Source of the DNA: Olivibacter sp. XZL3
GTDB lineage: Bacteria > Bacteroidota > Bacteroidia > Sphingobacteriales > Sphingobacteriaceae
Reading direction: 5' to 3'
Length of the DNA: 64,000 nucleotides
NCBI RefSeq assembly: GCF_004368405.1
Contig: NZ_SBJH01000046.1
Span: 77,077 to 141,076 of the forward strand
Both the position numbers and the translations under genes were made by a program. How positions within the stretch are numbered: position 1 is the stretch's first letter; each line of letters starts with the position of its first letter. The notes beneath the pieces were generated by a model that made no database searches, was not told the DNA's origin, and worked only from the letters and a program-made list of their open reading frames with translations. Below are positions 1 to 9,572 of this stretch, in pieces.

Positions 1-612
1 AAAGATTTCAACATCGCCTCTGTCCGCTCCCCCATTAAACCGTTGACCTACCGCAATCAGCAAGATGGATTTGTGATGCATATTGCACTCCGTTCTGCTG
101 ACCCTTCTTCCTGGAAGGCAGCTTTATCCAAAATGGAAAAAGCCTGGCACCGTATTTATCCAGATAACGACTTTGACTATACTTTCCTGGATAAGACTAT
201 AGAAAATTTCTATAGAAACGACCTCCGCTTATCTCGTCTCTTAAACTGGGCCAGTGGACTGGCTATATTTATCGCTGGAATGGGGCTTTTTGGATTAGGC
301 GTCTTTACCGCCAATCAACGGACAAAAGAAATCGGTATCCGGAAAGTACTGGGAGCTGAGATCGTACAGATTATGGTGTTATTGATAAAAAACCTAGCTG
401 CTCTGGTTTTACTGGCATGCTTCATTGCCTTTCCTATTGCAGCTTATTTTATGCATAACTGGTTAAATGATTTTGCCTTTAAAACGGAATTAAGCTGGTG
501 GATATTCGCACTATCCGGTACAGGAATGCTCCTCGTCGCCATCGCCGTTCTAGGAATAAAAGCCTATAGAGCCGCAATAGTCAATCCGGTAGAGAGTTTA
601 AGAAGTGAATGA
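1..612 (+). CDS. ABC permease (MacB/FtsX type), C-terminal part, cut by window edge
   Basis: The reading frame is open from base 1, so the gene begins outside the window; about 203 C-terminal residues are visible. They hold the end of the second periplasmic domain (opening with KDFN, as in the other copies), then the final FtsX domain with three membrane segments. The cytoplasmic coupling motif [11 protein letters not shown] sits near visible residue 107, and the chain ends in the array-wide signature NPVESLRSE. The first ATG in frame, at 43, is internal and not the true start. It is the first visible member of the permease array. Confidence 0.9.
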   Translation, partial: KDFNIASVRSPIKPLTYRNQQDGFVMHIALRSADPSSWKAALSKMEKAWHRIYPDNDFDYTFLDKTIENFYRNDLRLSRLLNWASGLAIFIAGMGLFGLGVFTANQRTKEIGIRKVLGAEIVQIMVLLIKNLAALVLLACFIAFPIAAYFMHNWLNDFAFKTELSWWIFALSGTGMLLVAIAVLGIKAYRAAIVNPVESLRSE

Positions 613-738
613 TTTTAGTTGCGAGTTGTTAGTTGTCCGTTGTGAGACCGATGCTAACAGCCCTCATCTCAATAGTAAACAATCGTTAGTTAACGGATTT
701 AAAAACCCGCAACTCACAACCCATAACGCATAACTCTT
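613..738 (+). repeat. Array-type intergenic spacer, imperfect inverted repeat
   Basis: The spacer between two permeases starts with GTT/TTG-rich sequence (GAGTTGTTAGTTGTCC) and ends with the AAC/CAA-rich complement (CTCACAACCCATAACG) just before the next ATG. The halves can pair imperfectly. Similar spacers occur at 3124, 9470, 36544, 39062 and 41588, so the spacer seems to have been copied together with the permease genes. Confidence 0.45.
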
Positions 739-3123
739 ATGATTAGGAACTACATTAAAATCGCTTGGCGGAATATCAAAAGGAATAAGGCTTTCGCCTT
801 GATCAATGTGTTTGGTCTTTCCCTGGGCATTGCCTGTGCCTTACTTATTTTTGCACTGGTGACTTATCACCTCAGCTTTGATAATTTTCATCGTAATCCT
901 GATCGTATCTATCGTTTGGTCACGGAATGGCATGATGAGACCATTGACCGTTCGTCCGGTGTACCTAGTCCACTAGGAAACGCCTTCCGGGAAGATCTAA
1001 AACTAGATGAGTTCACGGCCAGAATCATCAATTACCGCAACGCCGTTGTTTCTTTTCCTGAATCAGGAGATAAGAAAAAATTTATGGAAGAAACAGGGAT
1101 AGCTTATGCAGAACCTTCATTTTTCTCCATTTTTAACTACCCATTGCTTAAAGGAAACGCCAATACAGTTTTAAAGAATCCCAATGAAGCGCTGCTTACA
1201 GAGAAAATTGCCAAGAAATATTTCGGAAGCAAGGACCCTCTTGGGCAAACCATCCGCATAGACAATAAGATTAATTTCGTGGTAAAAGGTATTTTAAAAG
1301 ATCTTCCGAACAATACCGACTTAAGACAAGAGATCTTTCTCTCCTACGACAACCTGAAAGACCAAAACCCATTCATTGCAAAAGCTGACAGTTGGGGAGG
1401 CGTTTACAGCGGCTCCGAAGTTTACACGCTGTTAAAACCGGGAGTTACACAGGCTGCTGCCGAACAAGCCCTTCGCAGTACTTCCAAAAAGTACTACAGT
1501 GAAAAAGAAGCCAAGTCCTGGTATTTTAAATTACAACCATTATCAGATATCCACTTCAATCCAGATCTCGGAGGGCTTGACAAAAAGTACCTTTGGGCTT
1601 TGCTTATTATCGGCGCTTTTCTTCTGGCTACGGCTTGTATTAATTTTATTAATCTTGCGACAGCACAAGCTTTAAATCGGTCCAAGGAAATCGGTATCCG
1701 GAAAGTACTGGGCAGCCAGCGGAAACAATTATTCTGGCAATTTATTACGGAAACGGCCATTATCACCTGCTTCGCCGGTGTTTTAGCTTATGGTATAGCC
1801 AAGATCTCCCTTCCTGGTATCAACCAACTCTTCCAATCTGAAATTGCCCTAAATCTCTTCTCTCAGCTCTCTTTAACAGTCTTCTTTATAAGTGTCCTGC
1901 TGTCGGTTATTTTCTTGTCAGGCTCTTATCCAGGACTGGTTTTATCCGGCTTTCGGCCTATACAGGCCCTACGAAGCAAAATCACCCAAAAAGAGGTAGG
2001 TGGGTTCTCCCTTCGTCGCACCCTGGTAATCGGTCAGTTCGCTATTTCCCAAATGCTAATCATCGGCATGATCATCATTTCCAATCAAATACGTTACGTC
2101 AGGAACAGCGATTTAGGATTTGACAAGGAAGCTATCGTGAATATTGATATACCACAATCTGAAAAAGGTAAACTCTTACGTGATCGGTTTGCTAACGTGA
2201 AAGGTGTAAAGAACATATCGCTTAACTATAAAGCGCCCGCATCCAACTCCAATAACACGACTTCCGTCCGCTACGATAACCGCGCCGAAGACGAACGTTG
2301 GAGCATCAACGAAAAGTTCGCCGATGATCAGTATTTGCCAACCTTTAATTTGAAACTGGTTGCTGGCCGAAACTTCTTTCCTGCTGACACCACCCGCGAG
2401 CTTTTGGTCAACGAGACTTTTGTTAAAAAGTTGAATTTAAAGTCGCCCGACGAAGTATTGGGCAAAAACCTGAATGTAGGAGGCGGCGCGGTCAAAGGAA
2501 CCATTGTTGGTGTAGTGAAAGATTTTTACAATTACAGCTTCAGGATTGAAAAAGATGCCATTTGCATTATGCCGGACACTGGACAATACTTTAACTGCTC
2601 CATTAAATTGGACGGCCCCCAGATTCAATCGTCACTGGCCTCATTCGAAAAAATATGGAACGAAACTTTTCCTGACTATGTATATTCCCATCAGTTTTTA
2701 GACGACTCCATTGCCCGTTTTTATGAAATGGATACCATCATGTTGCGGCTGGTACAAGGTTTTGGTTTAGTTGCTATCTTAATCGGCTGTTTGGGGCTTT
2801 ATGGATTGATTTCTTTCATGGCTTTTCATAAAACAAAAGAAATTGGGGTACGAAAAGTACTGGGAGCAAGCGTTTCCCATATTGTTTGGATTTTTGGCAA
2901 AGAGTTTACACGCCTATTATTGGTTGCTTTTGTCATAGCCGTACCGATCGCCTGGTGGAGCATGACTCATTATTTACGGGATTTTTCCTACCATATCAAC
3001 ATTGGATGGGAGATTTTTGCGTTGGCCGTCGGGGTAACCTTTATGATAGCGACGATAACCGTGGGTTATCGATCCGTCAAAGCAGCAACAGCCAATCCGG
3101 TGAAGAGCTTGAGGAGTGAATGA
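739..3123 (+). CDS. ABC transporter permease, double MacB-PCD/FtsX
   Basis: A 794-residue inner-membrane permease with two fused half-permeases. It has a first membrane helix (~20-45), a periplasmic MacB-type core (~50-280), an FtsX domain with three helices (~285-415), a fifth helix (~430-450), a second periplasmic core (~455-665) and a second FtsX domain (~670-790). The coupling motif occurs twice: [11 protein letters not shown] (~315) and [11 protein letters not shown] (~708). MacB and LolCE homologues use ATP hydrolysis on a separate ATPase to move substrates between inner membrane and periplasm. No ATPase domain is present here, so an external one is needed, possibly that at 44449. No sigma-54-type promoter precedes it, so it is probably read through from upstream. 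The C-terminus is NPVKSLRSE. The substrate is unknown. Confidence 0.93.
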   Translation: MIRNYIKIAWRNIKRNKAFALINVFGLSLGIACALLIFALVTYHLSFDNFHRNPDRIYRLVTEWHDETIDRSSGVPSPLGNAFREDLKLDEFTARIINYRNAVVSFPESGDKKKFMEETGIAYAEPSFFSIFNYPLLKGNANTVLKNPNEALLTEKIAKKYFGSKDPLGQTIRIDNKINFVVKGILKDLPNNTDLRQEIFLSYDNLKDQNPFIAKADSWGGVYSGSEVYTLLKPGVTQAAAEQALRSTSKKYYSEKEAKSWYFKLQPLSDIHFNPDLGGLDKKYLWALLIIGAFLLATACINFINLATAQALNRSKEIGIRKVLGSQRKQLFWQFITETAIITCFAGVLAYGIAKISLPGINQLFQSEIALNLFSQLSLTVFFISVLLSVIFLSGSYPGLVLSGFRPIQALRSKITQKEVGGFSLRRTLVIGQFAISQMLIIGMIIISNQIRYVRNSDLGFDKEAIVNIDIPQSEKGKLLRDRFANVKGVKNISLNYKAPASNSNNTTSVRYDNRAEDERWSINEKFADDQYLPTFNLKLVAGRNFFPADTTRELLVNETFVKKLNLKSPDEVLGKNLNVGGGAVKGTIVGVVKDFYNYSFRIEKDAICIMPDTGQYFNCSIKLDGPQIQSSLASFEKIWNETFPDYVYSHQFLDDSIARFYEMDTIMLRLVQGFGLVAILIGCLGLYGLISFMAFHKTKEIGVRKVLGASVSHIVWIFGKEFTRLLLVAFVIAVPIAWWSMTHYLRDFSYHINIGWEIFALAVGVTFMIATITVGYRSVKAATANPVKSLRSE

Positions 3124-3240
3124 AATTTAGTTGTTGGTTCTTGGTTGATAGTTGTTCGTGAACACATCAAACTAAAGACTAAGAAATTGATTGTACACTA
3201 GTCAGGGCTAACAACGAATAACGATCAACAAACAACGAAA
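3124..3240 (+). repeat. Array-type intergenic spacer
   Basis: Sequence between a permease stop and the start of a permease stub. Its right half is closely related to the spacer at 9470-9572 (shared blocks ATTGATTGTACACT / ATTGATAGTACACT and ACAACGAAAATG before the start codon). It carries the same TTG-rich to CAA-rich layout. Confidence 0.45.
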
Positions 3241-3357
3241 ATGCTAAAGAACTACATTAAAATCGCTTGGCGGCATCTGAGCGGGACAAACAATTGTTGC
3301 AGCCAATTAAGTGGCCAAAAAGCGTTAAATATGCAACGTATCCAACAAGAGTCGTAG
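3241..3357 (+). pseudogene. Permease N-terminal stub (array scar)
   Basis: The ATG at 3241 opens with [15 protein letters not shown], the N-terminus shared by the permeases of this array, then changes abruptly to unrelated sequence and stops at 3355-3357 after 38 residues. The spacer and start region are intact, but the remaining ~790 codons are missing. I infer a deletion, or a recombination event that placed the cargo helicase gene next to a permease start. Confidence 0.75.
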
Positions 3358-3411
3358 TACTATGCTATATATCAGCGGGAGATATTCGCTTATGGAAACA
3401 GGATTAAAACC

Positions 3412-6400
3412 TCACAAAGGCCTTAATAACTCCAGTAAAGCTTCTTTCGAAAATCCTTCCTCCATAAACGCATTTCCTTGACGGATCAGTTTATGAAACA
3501 ATGCTTTTTTTGAAGACTGAAGCTTGATCATCTTCTCTTCCACGGTACCTGAACAGACCAGACGCACCGCAACGACCTTCTTATCTTGCCCCAAACGATG
3601 GACACGATCGATCGCCTGGTTCTCTACTGCCGGATTCCACCAAGGATCGATGAGGTACACATAGTCAGCCTGTGTTAAATTTAAGCCCGTACCTCCGGCC
3701 TTTAAGCTGATCAAAAATACGCGTTTGTCCGGATCCGATTGAAAGCTATCTACCACATCCTTCCGATTACGTATACCGCCGGTCAGGTAGCTGTATCCAA
3801 TAAGCCGCTTATCCAGTTCTTTGCGGATTAGATCAAGCATGGATACGAACTGTGAAAAGACCAATATTTTATGATCCGGCACATTTTCCTCTATTTGAGC
3901 GACAAGCGTATCCAGCTTAATGGAGTCGTCCCCCGGCAAGCGACCTTCCCCGAGCAAAACGGGCGAGTCACAAATCTGCCGGAGCCTCGTTAATCCCCTC
4001 AATACATTCATAGAACTCTTTTTCAGTTCTTCCTGACTCGTTGCCGATATATACTCGCGGAACTCTTTTTCGTAGGCCAGGTAAATCTGCCTTTGTGTAG
4101 CGCCCATTTCGCAATACAATACCATCTCCGTTTTTTCAGGAAGCTCTTTGGCTACTTCCCGCTTGGTACGACGAAGGATAAAGGGTCGGACTTTCTGCTG
4201 CAACTGCCTCAACCTTGTCTGGTCATGAAACATGTCGATAGGCCTGAGGTAAACGTCCTTAAAATATTTGGCGTTACCCAGGAAACCCGGGCACGCAAAA
4301 GAAAGCTGCGCGTAAATATCAAACACATTATTTTCCAATGGGGTTCCGGTAATAGCTATTCGGTTACGGCCCTTGAGCAAACGGGCAGCCTTATAACGCT
4401 GTGATTCCGGATTTTTAATCTGTTGCGATTCATCCAGAAAAATGCCATTAAAGGTATATTTCTTTAAAACCGGAATATCCGATACCAAAACACCATAAGT
4501 CGTTAAAACCACGTCGTAATCCTGGAAGGTAGATTCATCTTTGTTTCTTCCTGTCGTATAGTACAACAGCACTTTCAAGTCTGGAGCATAGCCAGCCAAT
4601 TCTTTTTGCCAATGAAAAAGTAAAGTGGTAGGCACCACTAATAAATGGCATACAGCCCCTTTCTTCCTTCGTTGTGCAAGCATAAAAGCAATGATCTGCA
4701 CGGTTTTGCCCAAACCCATGTCGTCGGCCAAACATCCTCCTAAACCAAATTCGTCCAAAACATTTAACCAAGCCAGGCCTTCCTTTTGGTATTCCCTTAA
4801 TTCCACCTTTAAACCGGCCGGGACAGGAATCCTTTCCATTGTCCTGTATTTCTTGAGTTTTTCTTCGTATTCCCTGATTTCTACTTTAACCGCATCATCC
4901 AGGACTTCTTCATCAAATAATTCCTGGATTAAAGAAAAGTTCGATTTTGAAATGCCTAGAGTATCCTCATCCAGAATTGCTCCGATATTGAAATAGGTAT
5001 TGAACTTACTTATCCATTCTTCCGGCAGAGTCCCTAAAGTTCCATCGTCCAATCGTATATATTTACGTTTGTCCCTTAAGGTAGCATACAGCCTCCTAAG
5101 CGAAGCCTTCTTTTGCCCATAAGTGACACTTAATTTCATGTTAAACCAGTCCATCCCACTTAAAATATGGATACTGATTTTAGGTCGATACGGCTGCATC
5201 CTATTCCCTTCCAAATCATTGAACCCATACACCGTAATACCTTCTGTAAACCAAGAATCAAAGACATCCAGAAACCAGTTTTCATCCAAAAAATGCTTGC
5301 GGTGGAGATATAGGTATTCAAATTCACTGTCCTGCTGTTCTTCGAAAAAGGGATGTTGCCGAAGAAGGAGCGACATGAAATCGTTTTCTACCCGCTCGTT
5401 CCTTTTAACCAAAAAGACATTCCCTTGTCCGTCTTCCAAGTGGATTTGCCGTTTTGTACGTATCGGGACTTCCGCCTCGCCGTAACGCATAACCGGAGTG
5501 ATTGTTACAAAGTTGCCAAATTCAGCCAGATAAATGAGTTTTTCCTCTTCTATGCCAAAAGCATTTAACTGCGACACAGCGGCTTGCTGTGCATAGACAT
5601 ATTGAACCTCCAGACCAGCTTCCAATTTGCTCAGTACCTGTTTCCGGAAAGCCGGGTATTTTTGTTCATGGATTAATAAATTAGCAGGCTTATCTCTTAA
5701 AAGACGAAGTAGTCCCAGCACCGGCGGATGATCAATTAGGTAAAGCGTATCTTCGATCCGCAAAAAATAGCCATAATATAACGTTAAACCGTTTAGGGGA
5801 TAAACAACATCATCCACCAGTAGGCTTCCGCCCAATTCATAAAAAGGCGGTTTTCGGTTAATGGTTGCCTTAACCGTTTTCGGCAATAGTGCAAGCTGAA
5901 TGGGTACTAAGGTAGCAGCATTAATTTTTTCTGAACGTTCTTCGTTATGGTAAAAGACAGGATAATGAAAAGGGTTTTGCACAATAGCCTTCAAGGCCTC
6001 CACATCCAGCTGTTGCTGTGGTTTCTCCGTTATCGTTGCTTGAAACCGCTGAATAGCCGAAAAAAAACGGCCATATTGCTGTCCTTCCAAAGTCCAAAGC
6101 TGCTCTAGAGGAGAAAGCTCTTTCAACGGGTTTTTAATTTTTCCGGTTTTTGTCGCGCTTGCCTGATACAGGCCGATCATTAAATGACGATAATATTTAT
6201 GGCGCTTAAGCACTAAGATGATTTGTTGATCAGTTTGGGGATTAAGTGCCGGGTTTGTTACGGAAGGTTCCAGCCATTCCGACCATTCCTGTAAATCTTG
6301 CTCTCTCAACGGAACTAAAGCACTCAGCTTGGGAATGATACGAAGTCCTTCCTGATAATCCAGCTTGAAGAAACGATCTAAATCAGGTTCCTTTTCCAGA

Positions 6401-6771
6401 CCATAATCGGCAGCCTTTTCTTTAAATAATCTTGCCCGGAGCTGTTCGTCGAAAAAGGCGCGAAAATCCGCTTTCTTTGCAATAGCCAATAGCGCCAATA
6501 GCTCTTCCCGGTTTAACCGGCCTTCTCGTCCGTCCAGATCGCTTCCGATTAACAATCCTTCGGTAGACTGTGTAACCTGTATTTTAGAAAAATCCGGTTT
6601 GTCCAAGGCATTAAAAAAAACGCCTTTACCCAAGGTTAGTTCTTCTGCTTGAATAAATTGATAGTCTGACGGACCAAGGGTTATGTTCTCTTCAGCCAGT
6701 TCCATTAAAAAGGCTTCAGATAAATGGACAAGATGGAGTCCTTCCAGCCATACTTCATGTCGATTAGCCAT
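3412..6771 (-). CDS. SNF2-family DEAD-like helicase/translocase
   Basis: A 1119-residue Swi2/Snf2-type ATPase. The N-terminal ~650 residues are the poorly conserved bacterial SNF2-associated region. The motor follows: motif I DDMGLGKTVQ near residue 682, a motif II variant DESQ near 780 instead of DEAH/DEGH, motif III ITGTPLEN, then in lobe 2 SLKAGGTGLNL and motif VI DRVHRLGQ near 1057. Such enzymes translocate on double-stranded DNA and remodel nucleic-acid complexes (RapA-like). The N-terminal function is not recognisable. It runs opposite to the permease array and interrupts it. DESQ is common in this bacterial branch and is probably active. A TATCTTTG box lies 4 nt upstream of the ATG. 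Confidence 0.93.
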   Translation of the reverse strand: MANRHEVWLEGLHLVHLSEAFLMELAEENITLGPSDYQFIQAEELTLGKGVFFNALDKPDFSKIQVTQSTEGLLIGSDLDGREGRLNREELLALLAIAKKADFRAFFDEQLRARLFKEKAADYGLEKEPDLDRFFKLDYQEGLRIIPKLSALVPLREQDLQEWSEWLEPSVTNPALNPQTDQQIILVLKRHKYYRHLMIGLYQASATKTGKIKNPLKELSPLEQLWTLEGQQYGRFFSAIQRFQATITEKPQQQLDVEALKAIVQNPFHYPVFYHNEERSEKINAATLVPIQLALLPKTVKATINRKPPFYELGGSLLVDDVVYPLNGLTLYYGYFLRIEDTLYLIDHPPVLGLLRLLRDKPANLLIHEQKYPAFRKQVLSKLEAGLEVQYVYAQQAAVSQLNAFGIEEEKLIYLAEFGNFVTITPVMRYGEAEVPIRTKRQIHLEDGQGNVFLVKRNERVENDFMSLLLRQHPFFEEQQDSEFEYLYLHRKHFLDENWFLDVFDSWFTEGITVYGFNDLEGNRMQPYRPKISIHILSGMDWFNMKLSVTYGQKKASLRRLYATLRDKRKYIRLDDGTLGTLPEEWISKFNTYFNIGAILDEDTLGISKSNFSLIQELFDEEVLDDAVKVEIREYEEKLKKYRTMERIPVPAGLKVELREYQKEGLAWLNVLDEFGLGGCLADDMGLGKTVQIIAFMLAQRRKKGAVCHLLVVPTTLLFHWQKELAGYAPDLKVLLYYTTGRNKDESTFQDYDVVLTTYGVLVSDIPVLKKYTFNGIFLDESQQIKNPESQRYKAARLLKGRNRIAITGTPLENNVFDIYAQLSFACPGFLGNAKYFKDVYLRPIDMFHDQTRLRQLQQKVRPFILRRTKREVAKELPEKTEMVLYCEMGATQRQIYLAYEKEFREYISATSQEELKKSSMNVLRGLTRLRQICDSPVLLGEGRLPGDDSIKLDTLVAQIEENVPDHKILVFSQFVSMLDLIRKELDKRLIGYSYLTGGIRNRKDVVDSFQSDPDKRVFLISLKAGGTGLNLTQADYVYLIDPWWNPAVENQAIDRVHRLGQDKKVVAVRLVCSGTVEEKMIKLQSSKKALFHKLIRQGNAFMEEGFSKEALLELLRPL

Positions 6772-6775
6772 TGAT

Positions 6776-6783
6776 CAAAGATA
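6776..6783 (-). promoter_or_regulatory. Candidate -7 box (TATCTTTG) of the SNF2 gene
   Basis: On the minus strand this octamer matches the Bacteroidota -7 consensus TAnnTTTG and ends 4 nt before the start codon at 6771, which would give an almost leaderless transcript. No clear -33 TTG lies at the expected distance, so the call is tentative. Confidence 0.35.
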
Positions 6784-6863
6784 AAGGAAAAAGGTGGAAG
6801 GTGGCACGGAATCCCAAGTGATTACTCGGAAAATTACTTTGAATTTTTACATCCTTAATCTGC

Positions 6864-6969
6864 TGTTCAATTTGGAACAATAAGTGTCCGAAAACGAACA
6901 GTTTGCTTCTTTCCCATAAAGACAAACAACTATAAATCAGATACTTATTATTTTTGGCGCATTTGATGC
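6864..6969 (+). promoter_or_regulatory. Module A: paired dyads plus sigma-54-type promoter
   Basis: Dyad 1 is at 6864-6879 (TGTTCA-ATTT-GGAACA) and dyad 2 at 6885-6900 (TGTCCG-AAAA-CGAACA), 21 bp apart. The downstream TTGGCGCATTTGATGC has GG at 6956-6957 and GC at 6968-6969, the spacing (GG-N10-GC) of sigma-54 -24/-12 promoters. The second dyad ends 56 bp before the GG. The permease at 7046 starts 77 bp after the -12 element. Paired dyads upstream of such a promoter are the usual layout of binding sites for NtrC-type activators. Confidence 0.75.
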
Positions 6970-7045
6970 GATACTATCAGAAAAGATATAAGACCGCAGT
7001 AGCAAGACACAGGACCTTTAAATAATATTGATACTTGATACTATA

Positions 7046-9469
7046 ATGCTAAAAAGCTACATAAAAACAACCTTTCGTTATTTATGGCGGAATCGGCTAT
7101 TTACCGGTCTCAATGTGCTGGGATTGGCGATCGGAATCAGCGCCTGTTGGTTGGTGTGCCGCATCGTTATACACGAGTTAAGTTACGACCGGGGAATCTC
7201 AGATGCGGAAACTATCCATCAGGTTATTTCAAGGGACAAAGGGGAAACGGAAGGAGGCTTTGCCGGCGTTCCTTTGGGGCTCGCCCCATTGTTAACAGCA
7301 CATGCACCGGAAGATGTATTGGTGATACCCACCTATGATCAATCCTTTGAACGGTTACGAATACAGCAGGAAGACGGTAGAGAGCCTTTACATGTGGAAG
7401 ACCCTGATAAAATTATCAGTACGCGAAGCGATTACTTTAAGATACTTCCCTATAAATGGCTAGCAGGAAACCAGCATACCGCCTTTGCTGATCCGCACAG
7501 TGTGGTGCTAACAGCAAAGCGGGCAAGGATGTATTTCCCATCTTTAGACCCGACAGACATTATAGGTAAGACCATCATGGCTGATACCACGCAGTTCATG
7601 GTGACCGGCATTGTCCAAGACCTCTCCTTTCCTAGTACCTTCCAAGGACAGGTATTTATGCCGATATCCACACAAGACTGGACAGACCTAAACTGGACAA
7701 GCTTATGGTCGGCGCGTACCTTATATATTAAAACCAAATCACAGGCTTCTCTACATCGATTGTTGGAAGTAGCTCAAGCGGAATACGATAAAACAGGAGC
7801 ATTAGAACACGCTAAATACACGAACACCATTGTTTTTACTTCCTTTGCCATACCCAATAAACATTTTATGCGGCAATATGACACCAACGGGAGCTCTACC
7901 GACAAGAAAGTGCTCTATGGACTGATGGCTATTGGCGGGTTCCTTCTTCTCTTAGCTTGCATCAATTACATAAATTTAAGCACAGCATTAATTCCTCATC
8001 GCACCAAAGAAATAGGGATACGAAAAACCCTGGGTGCCAAACCGACCTACCTTACAGCTAACTTCCTGATCGAGACATTGACTGTCACTTTGTTTGCCCT
8101 CTTTATTTCGTGGCCACTTGTTAGCCTTTTCCAAAAAGGTTTTCCCACTCTCATGCCCGATAACCTTTCGGACTTCAACGCCTATGGTATACTTGCGTTA
8201 TTTCTGGTGGGGCTATCGTTGCTGATTACCTTGGTTTCAGGATCCTATCCGGCGTACTTAATCAATCGGGTTCGCTCTATTGAAACCTTGAAAAAAGGGA
8301 CAGCTGCAAAAAAGGGCGGCAACCGCCTGAGCTTACGCAAATCTTTAATTGTCTTCCAGTTTGTGATTGCCCAATTTTTTATTATCAGCGCCTTAATCAT
8401 TGGACAACAACTGAACTTTACATTAAATACGGATTTAGGGTTTGCCCATGATGCTGTGATCAATATGCAGATGCCTTATAAATCGTATCAAAACAGCGAC
8501 GTTAATCCCTTTCTATACAAACGTGCCTTGCTCAAACACCCTGAAATCGCTGGTGTCTCATTGGGACACGAACCGCTTAATAACAGCCATTGGGGCAGTA
8601 TCTATTATTTTAACGGCGACACGGGCCGCGTTAAATTCACCACTCCTCGCAAATATATCGATGAAGATTACCTCGCGGTTTACCAAATCCCTTTATTAGC
8701 AGGCAGAAACATACATGCTACCGACACGATGCGGGAAGTGTTGATCAATGAAACAGCATTAAATGCTTTGGGTTTAACCTCTCCTGCCCAAGCAATAGAC
8801 CAATCCCTTGTTGGCACCAATAATGAGATGTTAACTATTGTGGGTGTATTTAAAGACTTTAACCAAAAATCACTACGCACTAAAATTGAGCCCCTATTGC
8901 TCGGTTCTTCCAACAAAAGGGGCCATTTACAAACGTTCAATATTAAATTGCCGAACGACCGTAACCGCTGGAGCCGTTCCTTAGCGGTCATGAAGAAAGA
9001 ATGGGCCACCATTTATCCCAACGCGCCCTTTGAATATAGCTTCAACGACGATAGGATCAAAAATTTGTACGAAACGGAATACCGTACCTCTAAATTGATT
9101 GGTTTGGCAACGAGTGTCACCATTCTCATCAGCTGCCTCGGCCTGTTCGGCTTGGTTACGTTGGCTGCTTTTCAGCGATCAAAAGAAATCGGTATCCGCA
9201 AAGTTTTAGGAGCAACAATCTCTAACATAGTCACCTTATTGTCCAAAGATTTTGTGAAGCTTGTTTTGATAGCCCTGCTCCTTGCCGCACCCATAGCCTG
9301 GTGGATGATGAATAAGTGGTTAGAAGACTTTGCTTATAGAATCGACATTAAATGGTGGATGTTTGCCATAGCTGGCTTGGGAACTGTAGTTATTGCTTTA
9401 TTGACCGTCGGCTATCAGGCCGTCAAAGCGGCTTTGGCCAATCCAGTAGAGAGTTTGAGGAATGAATGA
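7046..9469 (+). CDS. ABC transporter permease, double MacB-PCD/FtsX
   Basis: First gene behind module A, 807 residues from the ATG at 7046. I chose this start over the in-frame ATG at 7028 because MLKSYIKTTFRYLWRN aligns with the conserved array N-terminus. The coupling motifs are KEIGIRKTLGA and [11 protein letters not shown] and the C-terminus is NPVESLRNE. Its first periplasmic core is one of the more divergent in the array (ETIHQVISRDKGETEGG), which may mean another ligand. The gene at 9573 follows after 103 bp without its own dyads, so the two probably form one unit. Confidence 0.93.
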   Translation: MLKSYIKTTFRYLWRNRLFTGLNVLGLAIGISACWLVCRIVIHELSYDRGISDAETIHQVISRDKGETEGGFAGVPLGLAPLLTAHAPEDVLVIPTYDQSFERLRIQQEDGREPLHVEDPDKIISTRSDYFKILPYKWLAGNQHTAFADPHSVVLTAKRARMYFPSLDPTDIIGKTIMADTTQFMVTGIVQDLSFPSTFQGQVFMPISTQDWTDLNWTSLWSARTLYIKTKSQASLHRLLEVAQAEYDKTGALEHAKYTNTIVFTSFAIPNKHFMRQYDTNGSSTDKKVLYGLMAIGGFLLLLACINYINLSTALIPHRTKEIGIRKTLGAKPTYLTANFLIETLTVTLFALFISWPLVSLFQKGFPTLMPDNLSDFNAYGILALFLVGLSLLITLVSGSYPAYLINRVRSIETLKKGTAAKKGGNRLSLRKSLIVFQFVIAQFFIISALIIGQQLNFTLNTDLGFAHDAVINMQMPYKSYQNSDVNPFLYKRALLKHPEIAGVSLGHEPLNNSHWGSIYYFNGDTGRVKFTTPRKYIDEDYLAVYQIPLLAGRNIHATDTMREVLINETALNALGLTSPAQAIDQSLVGTNNEMLTIVGVFKDFNQKSLRTKIEPLLLGSSNKRGHLQTFNIKLPNDRNRWSRSLAVMKKEWATIYPNAPFEYSFNDDRIKNLYETEYRTSKLIGLATSVTILISCLGLFGLVTLAAFQRSKEIGIRKVLGATISNIVTLLSKDFVKLVLIALLLAAPIAWWMMNKWLEDFAYRIDIKWWMFAIAGLGTVVIALLTVGYQAVKAALANPVESLRNE

Positions 9470-9572
9470 TTGATTTGTTGGTTCTTGGGTTATTAGTCGT
9501 TCGTGACAATCATCGAACTAATGCCTAAAGAATTGATAGTACACTGGCTACAACGATTAACGAACAACGAAA
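9470..9572 (+). repeat. Array-type intergenic spacer
   Basis: The spacer between two permeases has the same blocks as 3124-3240 (TTGTTGGTTCTTGG, GTACACT, ACGAACAACGAAAATG). It has no dyads or sigma-54-like element, which supports co-transcription of the flanking permeases. Confidence 0.45.

Noticed and set aside
3153..3164. TGTTCGTGAACA in the spacer after the permease at 739
   Set aside because: The half-sites abut without the 4-bp centre, there is no second site and no promoter-like element; it is part of the spacer repeat.
4093..5568. Several open frames of 70-120 residues opposite the SNF2 gene
   Set aside because: They are antisense to a well-conserved coding gene and show low-complexity, shadow-like composition.
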